Assembly (NCBI GenBank): GCA_963695085.1
Contig: CAVOFV010000008.1
Coordinates: 124,001-188,000, forward strand
Length of the DNA stretch: 64,000 nucleotides
Reading direction: 5' to 3'
DNA from: SG8-30 sp963695085
GTDB lineage: Bacteria; Pseudomonadota; Gammaproteobacteria; Steroidobacterales; Steroidobacteraceae
Position numbers and translations under genes: made by a program. This document shows, piece after piece, positions 36,354-45,924 of the stretch. Each line of letters starts with the position of its first letter. Position 1 is the first letter of the stretch. The notes below the pieces were generated by a model. It ran no database searches. It was not told the DNA's origin and saw nothing but the letters and a program-made list of their open reading frames with translations.

Positions 36354-37444
36354 GGCCAGTCCTTCGGCGGGCTCAGGAAGGCGCCGCCGGTGGCCTGCGC
36401 CAGGCGCCAGAAATAGGTCGGCGCCGCCGGGTCGCCCTCCATCGGCAGCAGCACGACGTTGACCGGCGGCGGCTGGCGCGGCAGCGAACGCACCGCCTTT
36501 TCCATGTTGTCCTCGCGGTCGCCGGAATCCGCGAGTTTCTTGAACGCCGGCGGCCGCTCGCCCTGCGTGGGCAGGCCGTCGGTGATCAGGATGACGTTGT
36601 CGGGAGCGGGCGACAGCCGCTGCAGCACTGCGAACGCATGAAACAGGCTGGTGCCGTCGACCGGTACGGTGCGGCGCAGCGCCTGCAGCGCCTGGCTCAT
36701 CGCCTTGCTGTCGCGGGCCGCCAGCCATCGCCCGTCACTGCCTTCCAGCAGCGGCCACGCGCGCACGTTGAAGGCGTACACCTGGAACTGGGAATCCGCC
36801 GGCAGCTGCGCCGACACCCAGTCCACCGTGCCGATCGCCTGTTGCCACTTTTCGGAGCGCAGCTTGCGGTCCGGCGACATGTTGCGCATGCGGATGATGT
36901 TGACCAGCGTCTCGTCCAGCATGCTGGCCGAGGCGTCCACCAGCACCAGCACGCGCTTGCCGCCGACCTTCAGGCCGGTCAGGTACTGACGGTCGCCGTC
37001 GCCGGCCACGCTCCTGACCTGGGTGCCGGTGTTCCGGTTGTCGGCCTGCGCCTTGAGGCGGCGGGTGTCCTCTTCCAGCGACTTGAGGTCTGCCTTGAGC
37101 CGTTCCAGGCTCTCGCGACGCGCCAGCGTGTCGAATTCATGGCGCGCCAGCTCCGCCTGCGTCGCGGCCAGCTGCTCGATGACGCGCGTCGCCAGGCCGG
37201 CCGCACGCACCTTGTCTTCGTCGGTCGTCGTCAACGCGTTGCGCAACTCGGCCAGGTGCTTGTAGCCATCGAGCACCTGCTGCTCGAGGCGCCGCGCCTC
37301 GGCCGCCAGTTCCGAGCTCTCCTTGATGCGCTCCAGCCCGGACTGCGCGCTGATGATCGTGTAGAACAGCACGACCGCGCCGAAGCCGCAGCTGATCACG
37401 TCCAGGAAGGACATGCTCCAGGCTTGCGTCCGGCGGCGCGCCAC
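36350..37444 (-). CDS. vWA protein 1 with TolR/ExbD-like membrane helix
   Basis: A 364-residue paralogue of vWA-2. The GTG at 37444 gives VARRRTQAWSMSFLDVISCG, then GFGAVVLFYTIISAQ as a single membrane helix, a long coiled coil (about 35-140) and a vWA domain with MIDAS DASASM (Asp170, Ser172, Ser174) and VDGTSLFHAF plus LITDGLPTQGE. The GTG lies two bases after the stop of the FHA gene, so it is translationally coupled. Like vWA-2 it has the FLDV motif at the start of the membrane helix. I take the pair as a heteromeric partner of the TolQ-like channel. Confidence 0.82.
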   Translation of the reverse strand: MARRRTQAWSMSFLDVISCGFGAVVLFYTIISAQSGLERIKESSELAAEARRLEQQVLDGYKHLAELRNALTTTDEDKVRAAGLATRVIEQLAATQAELARHEFDTLARRESLERLKADLKSLEEDTRRLKAQADNRNTGTQVRSVAGDGDRQYLTGLKVGGKRVLVLVDASASMLDETLVNIIRMRNMSPDRKLRSEKWQQAIGTVDWVSAQLPADSQFQVYAFNVRAWPLLEGSDGRWLAARDSKAMSQALQALRRTVPVDGTSLFHAFAVLQRLSPAPDNVILITDGLPTQGERPPAFKKLADSGDREDNMEKAVRSLPRQPPPVNVVLLPMEGDPAAPTYFWRLAQATGGAFLSPPKDWP

Positions 37445-37446
37445 GA

Positions 37447-38793
37447 TCAGCCCACCGCCACCAGCTCGAGGATCACGCCGGGCGTGCCGATCCTCAGCCG
37501 ATCGCCCGCGGCGAGCGGCGCACTCTGTACGACGCGTTCGCCATTGACGAAGGTGCCGTACCGGCTGCGATCGTGCACCAGGACCGCATCGCCCTCCCGT
37601 ACCAGCACGCAGTGCGTGGCGGATACGCCGGCGGCCGGTCCGGCCAGCACCAGCGATCGGGGGCCGGTCTCGGCCCTGCCCAGCGCCAGCGGCTCGGCCG
37701 TGATGGCATGGGCGCGGCCGCCATGGACCACGTGGGTGGGCGCGGCGCGGCGTGGTCGCTGTGCCGGTCGCGCGAGCGGCGACGCCGGACGCACGCGGCG
37801 CAGTTGCGTGACCAGCGCCGTCGTGCCGGCCGCGGCGACCTCGTCTGCAGCCGCCAGCGCCCCGATCGGCGCGGCGCCCTCGGCCAGCACCGACACCGCC
37901 ACGTCGCCGAGTGCGGAACAGCGGTCCGCCAGCCCCGGCAACGCCGCCGCCCGCGCCGACAATGCCACCGTCACTGCTTCGCCCGCGCGCCGCGCCGCGT
38001 GCACGAGGTCGACGAGCTGCGTGTAGTAGGCCTCGGCCGCCAGCACGAACTGTTCGCGCCGCAACGACACGCCGAAGCGGCCGGACCTGGCCTCGAGTTC
38101 GACATCGGCTACCTCGCTGCCGGACAGCACCGCGAGCCACTGCGGCAACCGGTCGTGCAGCTGCTGCTCGCTGGCGGCGTGATGCTGTGGATCGAAGCGC
38201 GTGCGGCGCACCATGGCTTCCGACACGAGTTGGGCCCATGCGGCGCGCAGCGCCTTGAGTCCGACGCGCGGCGCGACTTCGACCCGTCGTCGCGCCAGCG
38301 TTTCGGCGCCGTGCAGTTCCGTCAGCACCGACTGGTGCAACTGCACGTCCAGGCACAACACCGTCTCGCCGGCCTCGAGCGGCGCGCAGGCCGCGACCGC
38401 CGCGTCCACGAAGCCGGCGACCGGGATGCCGGCCGCCGCCGCGATGCCCGCCAGCAGCCCCAGTTCCCGGGGGCGCATGCTGCCGGGCACCGCGAACAGG
38501 GCCTCGTCACCCGGCTGCGCGGCGGCAGCCCATACCTGCGACAGGTGCGCATAGGCCAGGTCGGCGCGCGAACGGGCGTACGGCAGCGGTCGCGGCAATG
38601 CATCCGCACTGAGATCGGTCCAGAAGCGGTCAAACGCAAAGACCGGCTTGAGGCGCTCCTGCGCCGCGGCTTCGCTGCCGGTCAGCAGCCCGGCGGGATC
38701 GAGCAGTGCAAGGCCGGGACTCGGCGCCGTCAGCACGCCGTCGCGCGCCGCCAGCAGCCCGGCGTCCACCGTCTCGACTGCGACGCGCGCCAT
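37447..38793 (-). CDS. Actin/Hsp70-like protein with C-terminal FHA domain
   Basis: A 448-residue cytoplasmic protein. The first about 340 residues resemble an actin/Hsp70-type fold in outline: a start MARVAVETVDAGLLAARDGV like a phosphate-1 loop and VLCLDVQLHQSVLTELHG like a second phosphate loop. The match is weak and I rate the nucleotide-binding claim low. Residues of about 375-448 are a clear FHA domain: LALGRAETGPRS, SATHCVLVREGD, HDRSRYGTFVNGERV. FHA domains bind phosphothreonine, so the kinase of the operon is the natural partner. The start lies two bases after the channel gene stop. Confidence 0.75.
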   Translation of the reverse strand: MARVAVETVDAGLLAARDGVLTAPSPGLALLDPAGLLTGSEAAAQERLKPVFAFDRFWTDLSADALPRPLPYARSRADLAYAHLSQVWAAAAQPGDEALFAVPGSMRPRELGLLAGIAAAAGIPVAGFVDAAVAACAPLEAGETVLCLDVQLHQSVLTELHGAETLARRRVEVAPRVGLKALRAAWAQLVSEAMVRRTRFDPQHHAASEQQLHDRLPQWLAVLSGSEVADVELEARSGRFGVSLRREQFVLAAEAYYTQLVDLVHAARRAGEAVTVALSARAAALPGLADRCSALGDVAVSVLAEGAAPIGALAAADEVAAAGTTALVTQLRRVRPASPLARPAQRPRRAAPTHVVHGGRAHAITAEPLALGRAETGPRSLVLAGPAAGVSATHCVLVREGDAVLVHDRSRYGTFVNGERVVQSAPLAAGDRLRIGTPGVILELVAVG

Positions 38794-38795
38794 GT

Positions 38796-39593
38796 TCAGC
38801 GCACCTGCAGGTGACGGAGCAGGCGCTGATCGAGGTAAGTTTCCGAATCGAGCACCAGGCGCTCCTGGGCCAGCTGCAGGTTGTGCAGCAGGAACATCAG
38901 CAGCAGCGACAGCAGCAGCGCGATGAACGTCGAGTTGAACGCGACGCCCAGCCCGGCCGTCACGCCCGCGATGTCGCCGGTGACCGCCTTGTGCGCTTCC
39001 GCCAGCGCGTCGCCGATGCCGCGCACCGTGCCGATGAAGCCGATGGCCGGGATCGCCCACGCGATGTAGCGCACCATCGACAATTCCGAATCGAGCCGCT
39101 CGGACTCCCCCTGCACGACCGCGCGGCAGGCGTCCGAGACGTCCTGCACGTTGCGGGTCGCGCCGAATCGCGCCAGCGCCGCCCTGAGCGCCCGCACGGG
39201 CAGCATGGCCTGCTGGTCCGGCGGCAGGGACTCGAGCTGGCGCGAATACTCACGCGTGTCCTCGGGCAGGATGCGCATCCCTTCCGGCACCTGCAGTACG
39301 TCCTGGTCGAGTAGCGCGCGTTCGCGCAACGTCGAGCGCCCCTTGTAGGCGATGATCGCCAGTGCCCACAGCATGAGGATCAGGCAGGATTCCTGCTCGT
39401 AGTCCTTGAGGACCACCCACAGCGAGCGCTGCGGCACGTAATCAGGGTCGGTCTTCATGGCCGCAGCCTGCGCCACCAGCACGCCCTGCGCGTTCGGCCG
39501 CACGACGGCGACGTAGAACGCGTGCACGACGATGATGGCCGCCAGCAGCGTGAAGATGCTGTAGAGGAACTCGTTCGGGTAGCGCTTCTTCAT
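38796..39593 (-). CDS. MotA/TolQ/ExbB-type proton channel protein
   Basis: A 265-residue inner-membrane protein with four predicted helices: FLYSIFTLLAAIIVVHAFYV, CLILMLWALAIIAY, then YIAWAIPAIGFIGTVRGIGD, and GVAFNSTFIALLLSLLLMFL. The third carries the family motif AIPAIGFIGTVRGI, equal to the APFIGLFGTVWGI of TolQ, and the fourth the Thr/Ser-containing proton path. A large cytoplasmic loop follows helix 2. In known systems such proteins form a pentamer around a B-subunit dimer. Here no MotB, ExbD or TolR gene exists, and the two vWA proteins are the only candidates. The ATG at 39593 follows AGGA. Confidence 0.87.
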   Translation of the reverse strand: MKKRYPNEFLYSIFTLLAAIIVVHAFYVAVVRPNAQGVLVAQAAAMKTDPDYVPQRSLWVVLKDYEQESCLILMLWALAIIAYKGRSTLRERALLDQDVLQVPEGMRILPEDTREYSRQLESLPPDQQAMLPVRALRAALARFGATRNVQDVSDACRAVVQGESERLDSELSMVRYIAWAIPAIGFIGTVRGIGDALAEAHKAVTGDIAGVTAGLGVAFNSTFIALLLSLLLMFLLHNLQLAQERLVLDSETYLDQRLLRHLQVR

Positions 39594-39621
39594 GGGTCCT
39601 GCCATGGCCGTTGCCGGCCCA

Positions 39622-39930
39622 TTAGATGTCTATGGGAAACGAGACCGGGAAATCGGCCCGGACCTTCTCAGTCGGATCGAACCGCTGCGGGGTCGGTCCG
39701 GTCGGGCGCGTGCCCGCCGGCAGCGGCGGCAGCGATTCCTCGGCTTCCTGCTCGGCCGCCGGGATCGCTTCCGGCGCGGGCGGCGCGTCCTGCGGCGGCG
39801 CCTCGGCAACCGTCTCCTGCGGCGCGGCGGGCGGCGGCGGCGCCGGTGTCGGCGCGGGCTTGGGCGGATCGAGCGCGAACGCCGCCGCCGCGGCCAGCGC
39901 CAGTCCCAGCACCAACAGCCTGCTGTTCAT
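39622..39930 (-). CDS. Small proline/alanine-rich periplasmic protein
   Basis: A 102-residue protein: signal MNMNSRLLVLGLALAAAAAF from the ATG class start at 39930 (GGAG five bases upstream; the first MN pair of the longer frame is dropped), then about 60 residues dominated by Pro, Ala and Glu, and a short end PTEKVRADFPVSFPIDI. It has no recognisable domain and may be a flexible linker or spacer across the periplasm, as in TonB. It starts three bases before the SUMF1 gene stop on the same strand and ends 28 bases before the channel gene. Confidence 0.65.
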   Translation of the reverse strand: MNSRLLVLGLALAAAAAFALDPPKPAPTPAPPPPAAPQETVAEAPPQDAPPAPEAIPAAEQEAEESLPPLPAGTRPTGPTPQRFDPTEKVRADFPVSFPIDI

Positions 39931-39932
39931 GT

Positions 39933-42342
39933 TCACTCCGCGTAGCGCGCGATGCGGAAACCGAGATCCGGCTTGCCGCCGCTGCCCACGTCACGCCAGG
40001 CCGTGCGCAACTCCGGCGTGCGGCCGGTCAACCAGCTCGAACCGCGAATCGTCCAGGTCTCGCCCTGTTGCGGGCCAGCCGGATCGACGAACACCTGCTC
40101 CGGGCCGGTCACGTAGATCTGGTAGCGGTCGTTGACCCACTCCGACACGTTGCCGCCGAGGTCGAAGATGCCGAGCGCGTTCGCCGCGAAACTGCCCACC
40201 GGCGCCGCGACGCGAAAACCGTCGTCGTAGCCGCTGACCACCACCGGTGTCAGGTACAGCGCCGTCTGGTCCGCAAAATTGCCCGAGCGCGCCGCCACGG
40301 GCAGGGCGTTGCCCCACGGGTACTTCAGGTTCGGGCCGCCGCCATCGTGGCGGGCCGCGAACTCCCATTCCGCCTCGGTCGGCAGGCGGTAGCCGACCGT
40401 GACCGGATCGGTCAGCGCAAGCTGGCCACCGCGCGTGCCGTAGGCCGGCGGCAGGCCGTCCTTGCCGGACAGCCAGTTGCAGAATTCCGCGGCTTCCCGC
40501 CAGCTGACTCGGGCCACCGGCTGGTTGTCCAGGTCGAGCGTTTCCTCCTTGAAGATGCCGGACGCATGGCCTGCGCGGAATTCGCGGAACTCGCGGTTCG
40601 TGACTTCGCGGACGCCGAGATAGACGGGGCGCTTGAGATCCACCGTTCGCTGCGCCTCGTTGGAGCGGCGGCCCGGCTCGCGGCGCGGGCTGCCCATCGT
40701 GAACTTCGCGCCGCGCAGCAGCACGAGTTCCTGGCCCAGCGCAGTGCGGATGCGCGGCGCCAGTTGTGCCGCGCGCGCCACTGCCGGTGTCGCAAGCGCG
40801 TACTCGATTCGCTGCGGCAGGCCGGCATTCGGTGTCACGGTCGTCTTGAACGTCGCGAGACCCGGCTTGCGCACTTCGATCGCGTGCGGCGCTGCAGGCA
40901 GTGACAGGGTCTGGTTGGCGGGGCCGCGCGGGCGTCCGTCCACGAACAGTTCGGCATCCGCCGGCTCGCCGCTGACCGTGACTTCGCCGAGCACCGCCTT
41001 GAGCGCCACCGCCAGCGTCGCCCGCTGGCCGGGCCGCACCGCCGACGTACGCGTCGCGGCCTCATAGCCGGCGCGGCTTACGACGATCTCGTGCGGCACG
41101 TTCGGCGGCAGCGACAGGTTGACCGGCGCGCGGCCCCGGTAACGGCCGGCCACGCTCACGTCGGCACCCGCGGGATCCGTACGCACGGCCAGCACGCCAT
41201 CGGCCAGGCCGAGCTCGATCGGCCCTATGCCGAGCGGCTCGCCCGGTTTGACGGTAATCGGCGTCTCGAATGGCCGGTAGGCGGGATGCGCGACGGTCAG
41301 GTCGTGACGGCCGGCATTGAGTGTCGACTCGAATGGGGTCGTGCCGCGATCCTCGCCGTCGATCAGCACGCGCGCGCCCGGCGGCACCGACACGACAGTC
41401 ACGGTCGCATACGACGGCACCAGTGACACCTCGAGCAGCTGCCTGGCCCCGCCGCCGCTGACTTCGATGGACGCGCGAAAATCCTCGTGCCGCGGCGCAC
41501 GAATCAGCAGCTCACGCGTGCCGGCCTTGATTTCATACACCCCCGGCAGCGGTCCCGCCGGGCGCCCGTCCACCTCGAGCGTCGCCGCCACGTCGCCGGT
41601 GTCGATCCGCACCTGCCCCGGCAGCCGCTCGATCGGCACGATGAATTGCTGGTCCGGCACGCGCGCCACCGTGACCGGCATCGCGGCCGGTGCATAACCT
41701 GTTGCCGTGACGCGCAACGTGTAGCTGCCGGGCAGGACGAGGTGCCGGCCGAAGATCGATGCCTCCAGGACGGTTCCCGAGAAATCGACCGTCTCGGGAT
41801 CTACCTGCGGACTGGTTCGCACCGTGACGGTCACCGACGCCAGCAGCAGCGCGAGCACGCCCAGCACCGCGAGTCCCGCCGTCAGCGCAGCGGCCCGGCG
41901 CCACGGCACACGCCGCCGGCGTCCGGCCCGCCGGCCGGTCGGCGGTTGGTAGGCCACCGGCTCGATCGGCACGCGGCTGCCGGAGGCCGCCTCCAGCGGC
42001 TGGCCTTCCAGCAAGGGTGGCAGCGTAACGTTGGCAACTGCCTCGTGCTCGACCACGAGCACCCGTTCGGCGCCACGCAGTTCGACGCGCAGCAGCGCCG
42101 TGCCGAGATCCGCGACGGCGCCGTCCTCGAGCAGCGGCGCGACCCTGCTTCGGGCGGCCATCCAGCCGTATCCCGCCGGCGCCGGATTCAATGTACAGCT
42201 GCCCCTGCTCCAGCCCGACCCGTGCGATGACTTCGCCGGCCCGGCAGCCGGGCAACACGATTGCGTTGCCGGCGCCACCCAGCGCCAGCGGAAATTCACC
42301 GGCCTCGATCGGCCGCTCGCCGAGCGGGTCTACCAGACGCAT
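39933..42342 (-). CDS. FHA-PEGA-SUMF1 membrane protein (one extra base)
   Basis: From the ATG at 42342, MRLVDPLGERPIEAGEFPLA to GGIRLDGRP forms an FHA-like start. At 42149-42150 one extra A shifts the frame, and it continues RVAPLLEDGAVADLGTALLR in the +1 frame. With the base removed the product is 802 residues. It has an FHA-like domain (about 1-115), one membrane helix (AAALTAGLAVLGVLALLLAS), four to five PEGA repeats (for example VVSVPPGARVLIDGEDRGTT and VRTDPAGADVSVAGRYRGRA), and a C-terminal formylglycine-generating-enzyme (SUMF1) domain with YRLPTEAEWEFAARH, NVSEWVNDRYQ and TIRGSSW. The SUMF1 fold here probably binds or modifies a partner rather than being an FGE. Confidence 0.8.
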
Positions 42343-42347
42343 GACGC

Positions 42348-44612
42348 TCAAAGGGGCTCCCGGCAGCGCACGATGACCGGCACCGGCATGGTGCCGGGCC
42401 GCACGACCACGTCGAGGCGCACGTCGCGGTAGCCGCTGCGCGTGCCGACGATGGCGTAACGGCCTGGCAGCAGCGCCAGCTCGCGGCGTTCGAACGTGCC
42501 CATGCCGCCGACCCGGTATATCACGACGCTGGTCACGCCGTCCGACTGCAGCGTCACGTTGACCGGCGTTTCCGCCTCGCGCACCAGCGCCTCGAGTTGC
42601 GCCGAGCTGGCGTCGAGACTGGCGCGCGGTGGCGCCATGGCGGCCGCAGAAGCAACCAGGTTGCGCGCCGCGTTGCGCCCTTCGTTGGTCCACAGCGATT
42701 CCGGCTTGCTGATCGCGTCCTCGAGGCGCGCGTGCAGCTCGACGCGCGGCGTCACGCGGTCGAGCCCGGCCTGCGCCTGCTCGAGGGCCGGCTCGATCGC
42801 CAAGGCCGCCGACCAGGCCGTCTTCGCGTCGCTCCAGCGCTCGGATTGCTCGGCCGCCAGCGCCTGGCGGCTCAGCTGCTCGAGTTTCTGTGCGCGCTGA
42901 CTGCGATTCAGCTGTTCAAGCGCATCGCGCGCCTCGACCGATCCCGGCCGCAAGGCCTGCGCGCGCTCGAAGGCGGTGCGCGACTCCGCTTCCCGCCCGG
43001 CCGCCAGCGCCGCCAGGCCACGCGACATGGCGGTCGCGTAGGCCTCCGCGGCGAGACCTGCCTCGGCCCGGGCGACGCCCGCGCGCGCGGCCGCCGTGTC
43101 CGGATCCATCCCGAGCGCCTTGCGGTAGCCGGCCAGCGCATCGGCGAGCCGGCCCGCGCGCTCATCGCGGGCGGCGCCGTCCACCAGCGCCAGCACGGCA
43201 TCCAGCTTGCCGGCGCGCTCGATGCCGGCCTGTGCGGCGGCGTTGCCGGGCGCGATGGCGAGCGCGAGGCGGAAGGACTCCGCGGCTTGCTGCGATTGCC
43301 CGCCAGCGAGCGCCTTCGCGCCGGCGTCGAGCGCCCCAGCCAGGACGGCGGGCTTGCCCCCGGCCACGGCATCGAGCGTTGCGCTGGCGCTCTCCCATCC
43401 GGACTGCGCCTCGCGATATTCGCCCCTGTCGAAGTGAGCGACTGCGGCGGCACCCGCCTCGCGCGCCGCCGACAATTGCGCAACCGCCCAGGCCGATGTG
43501 TTGGCCGTCTCCGCCGTCGTCAGCCGCTGCTCGAATTGCGCGCGCGCCTGCCCGGCCTGGTCGCGATCGCGGTCCTGCGTTTCAGCGACCGCGCGCTCAC
43601 GCCTGGCGCGCTCGGCCTGCTGCGCGGCCTCGGCGATCGCGGCGGCCTCCGCGCCCGCGGCCTGCCGCTCGACGACCGTGGGTAGCCACACGAAGACCGC
43701 GACAGCCGCCGCCAGCAGGCCGGCGGCAATGGCCGGCACCCTCCAGCGCCGTCCGCGCGCGGCGCGCGGCCGCAACGGCTGTGCTTGCCGCGGCGACGCC
43801 GGCGGCGCAGCGGCTTCATCGACCGGCTCGGCGATGGCACGCGCCAGCTCGCGCGCAACTTCATGCATTGACGCCGGGCGCTCCGCCGGCGATTTCGCAA
43901 GCAGCCTGAGGGCCAGCAGGCGGGCACGCTCGGAGGCCGGCGCGCGCGGCACGAGCGGCGGTACCGGATCATGCAGGACGCGATCCGGTGTGACGTCCGG
44001 ATAGTACGGCGGCTGGCCGGCCAGCAGCTCGTACAGCATGGCGCCGAAGGCATACAGGTCGTCGGTCGCCTGTGCCGGTTCGCCGCGCAGTTGCTGCGGG
44101 CTCATGTTGTACGGCGAGCCGCCGCCGGCGATGGCACCCGGCAGCGTCGCGAGACCGAAGTCGGCGAGCCGCGGCCTGCCGTCGGCGTCGAGCAGCACGT
44201 TGGCGCATTTCAGGTCGCGGTGCACCAGTCCCCGCTCGTGCGCGGCTGCCAGCGCTTCCGCCACGCGCACCAGCGTGACGGCAAAGACCGTGAAGGCCCG
44301 GCCACGAAACTGGCCGAGGTCGCCTCCCGGCAGGTACTCCATCTCGAGCAACATCAGGCCGTCGGCCTCATGAAGCTCGCGAACGTCTACCGCGGTTCCC
44401 GCAGGCAACGATCGTGCCGCCTCCACCTCACGGCGCAGGCGCGCCGCCGCGGCCGGCGCCTCGAGCCCTTCCGGGTCGAAGATCTTCAACGCCACACGTT
44501 GCTGGCGCAGCGTGTCCTCGGCCAGCCAGACCTGCGAGACAGCGCCATCCGCGAGGCGCCGCACGAGCACGAATCGCTCCCCGAGTCCAAGCCCGGGCGC
44601 CAGGTCGATCAT
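42348..44612 (-). CDS. Membrane Ser/Thr protein kinase with TPR-like and PEGA tail
   Basis: A 754-residue Hanks-type kinase. Residues 1-280 are the kinase: Lys43 in ALKIF, the catalytic loop HRDLKCANVL (Asp133), the DFG at 151-153 and SPQQL in place of APE. The Gly-rich loop is degenerate (LADGAVSQVWLAE). One membrane helix follows near 290-312. The rest is periplasmic: an Ala-rich coiled coil, about ten TPR-like helical repeats and a C-terminal PEGA-like end (RRELALLPGRYAIVGTRSGY). The gene lies five bases upstream of the SUMF1 gene. FHA proteins encoded next to it suggest phospho-Thr-dependent assembly. Confidence 0.88.
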   Translation of the reverse strand: MIDLAPGLGLGERFVLVRRLADGAVSQVWLAEDTLRQQRVALKIFDPEGLEAPAAAARLRREVEAARSLPAGTAVDVRELHEADGLMLLEMEYLPGGDLGQFRGRAFTVFAVTLVRVAEALAAAHERGLVHRDLKCANVLLDADGRPRLADFGLATLPGAIAGGGSPYNMSPQQLRGEPAQATDDLYAFGAMLYELLAGQPPYYPDVTPDRVLHDPVPPLVPRAPASERARLLALRLLAKSPAERPASMHEVARELARAIAEPVDEAAAPPASPRQAQPLRPRAARGRRWRVPAIAAGLLAAAVAVFVWLPTVVERQAAGAEAAAIAEAAQQAERARRERAVAETQDRDRDQAGQARAQFEQRLTTAETANTSAWAVAQLSAAREAGAAAVAHFDRGEYREAQSGWESASATLDAVAGGKPAVLAGALDAGAKALAGGQSQQAAESFRLALAIAPGNAAAQAGIERAGKLDAVLALVDGAARDERAGRLADALAGYRKALGMDPDTAAARAGVARAEAGLAAEAYATAMSRGLAALAAGREAESRTAFERAQALRPGSVEARDALEQLNRSQRAQKLEQLSRQALAAEQSERWSDAKTAWSAALAIEPALEQAQAGLDRVTPRVELHARLEDAISKPESLWTNEGRNAARNLVASAAAMAPPRASLDASSAQLEALVREAETPVNVTLQSDGVTSVVIYRVGGMGTFERRELALLPGRYAIVGTRSGYRDVRLDVVVRPGTMPVPVIVRCREPL

Positions 44613-44621
44613 CTTTGTCGC

Positions 44622-45893
44622 TCAGCCAGCCCCAGGCGCCGGCGTTGCCTGTGGCCGCTCGGCGACCGGCGCGCCGCCGTCCTGGAGACCTGTTTCGTCG
44701 ACGTACAGCTCATGCAGCAGGCGCCGCCATTCAGCGTACTGCTGTTCCGCGGTGCCGGTCAGTCGCAGGGTGCGGCCCTGCACGTCCACCACCAGCGGCG
44801 CCGCCTCGGCGTCGAACGAGTTCGACAGCTCCTTCAGCGCATCGGTGTGGATCTTCGCTTCCTCGCGCTTCTTGAGGCCGCTCATGACGGCCATGACGCC
44901 ACCCGCGGCCGCGCCATATCGCGCGGCACTCGCGACCCGGTCGCAATTGGCGCTGCCGCAGTTGTCCGGCACCAGCACCGCCGCCGCCACCGCGATCGCG
45001 CCCAGCGCAATGCGGTTACGCGCCTGCGCCTTGAGCTTCTCTTCGGCGACGATTTCGTCGTGCGTGTAGCGGCGCCAATCCGAATACGGCGCTTCCATCT
45101 TCTCGCTGAACGAGGCGTAGCTGTCGCTGACCGTGTCCACCAGGCTGTCGTCGCGATCGCGAATCTCGCCCATGCGTTTGACCAGCGGGTCATTGTCCGC
45201 GGGCAGGCGGACGACCTTGTAATGACCGGTCTTGCGTTCCTTTTCCATGTACGCGCTGAATGCCGCCGGCGCGAAGTCGCTGGCAAAACGCATGTCGCTG
45301 ACGCGCTGCACCGTGACCAGCTGCTCCTTGCCGAGTTTGTTGCGCACGGCAAGCAGGTCATCCGCAATGTTGACGTACACGTTCTGGAACGGGTCGCGTT
45401 CCGGGTTGCCGCCCGCCCGGTACGAGCGCGTGTCCGCGCGTCCCTCGTATTCCTGATCGAGCCAGACGCGCCCCGTCGCATCGACCGCGCGAATCGCCAG
45501 CTTGAGGTGCGCGCCGTTCGACTCGAGGATCCGCCCGTGCACGGCCAGGTCCACTGCATCCACCAGTGCCGGCACGATGCGCACGGCACCCCACTGGGCG
45601 GTGCCGGCCATCGTCTCGCGCAACCGCGTCGGGAAGTAGCGCGCCTCGGCCTTGCGGATCTCGGGATAGATGCGCTCCTTGTCGGCGAGGTCCGGGTTGT
45701 CCTCCACCTCTTTCGGGATGCCCGGGTCGAACAGGTGGATCCCGACGTCGAGCAGCCGTTCAGCAGGGACTTCCCGGGTCGCCTGCACCGCCTGCAGCTG
45801 CGGCAGCGGCCGCGTCTCCTTCACGACGCAGCCGGCCGCCAGCCACGCCAGCGCGACCGCCGCCATCGAGAGTCCTGTCCCTGAATTCATCAT
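44622..45893 (-). CDS. Lipoprotein of unknown function upstream of the kinase
   Basis: A 423-residue lipoprotein: lipobox LAAGC at Cys22, followed by VVKETRPLPQLQAVQATREV. The middle (about residues 40-200) is an alpha/beta fold, and a hydrophobic segment, RIALGAIAVAAAVLVPDNC, lies near residue 300. The C-terminal segment is Pro-rich. No database family is recognised. The lipid anchor places it in the outer or inner membrane of the envelope; it lies nine bases upstream of the kinase gene, which argues for a common job. Two ATG codons (45893, 45890) are possible starts. Confidence 0.72.
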   Translation of the reverse strand: MMNSGTGLSMAAVALAWLAAGCVVKETRPLPQLQAVQATREVPAERLLDVGIHLFDPGIPKEVEDNPDLADKERIYPEIRKAEARYFPTRLRETMAGTAQWGAVRIVPALVDAVDLAVHGRILESNGAHLKLAIRAVDATGRVWLDQEYEGRADTRSYRAGGNPERDPFQNVYVNIADDLLAVRNKLGKEQLVTVQRVSDMRFASDFAPAAFSAYMEKERKTGHYKVVRLPADNDPLVKRMGEIRDRDDSLVDTVSDSYASFSEKMEAPYSDWRRYTHDEIVAEEKLKAQARNRIALGAIAVAAAVLVPDNCGSANCDRVASAARYGAAAGGVMAVMSGLKKREEAKIHTDALKELSNSFDAEAAPLVVDVQGRTLRLTGTAEQQYAEWRRLLHELYVDETGLQDGGAPVAERPQATPAPGAG

Positions 45894-45924
45894 CGTCGGT
45901 CCTGTTTCCGGCGCGAAACGCTTG

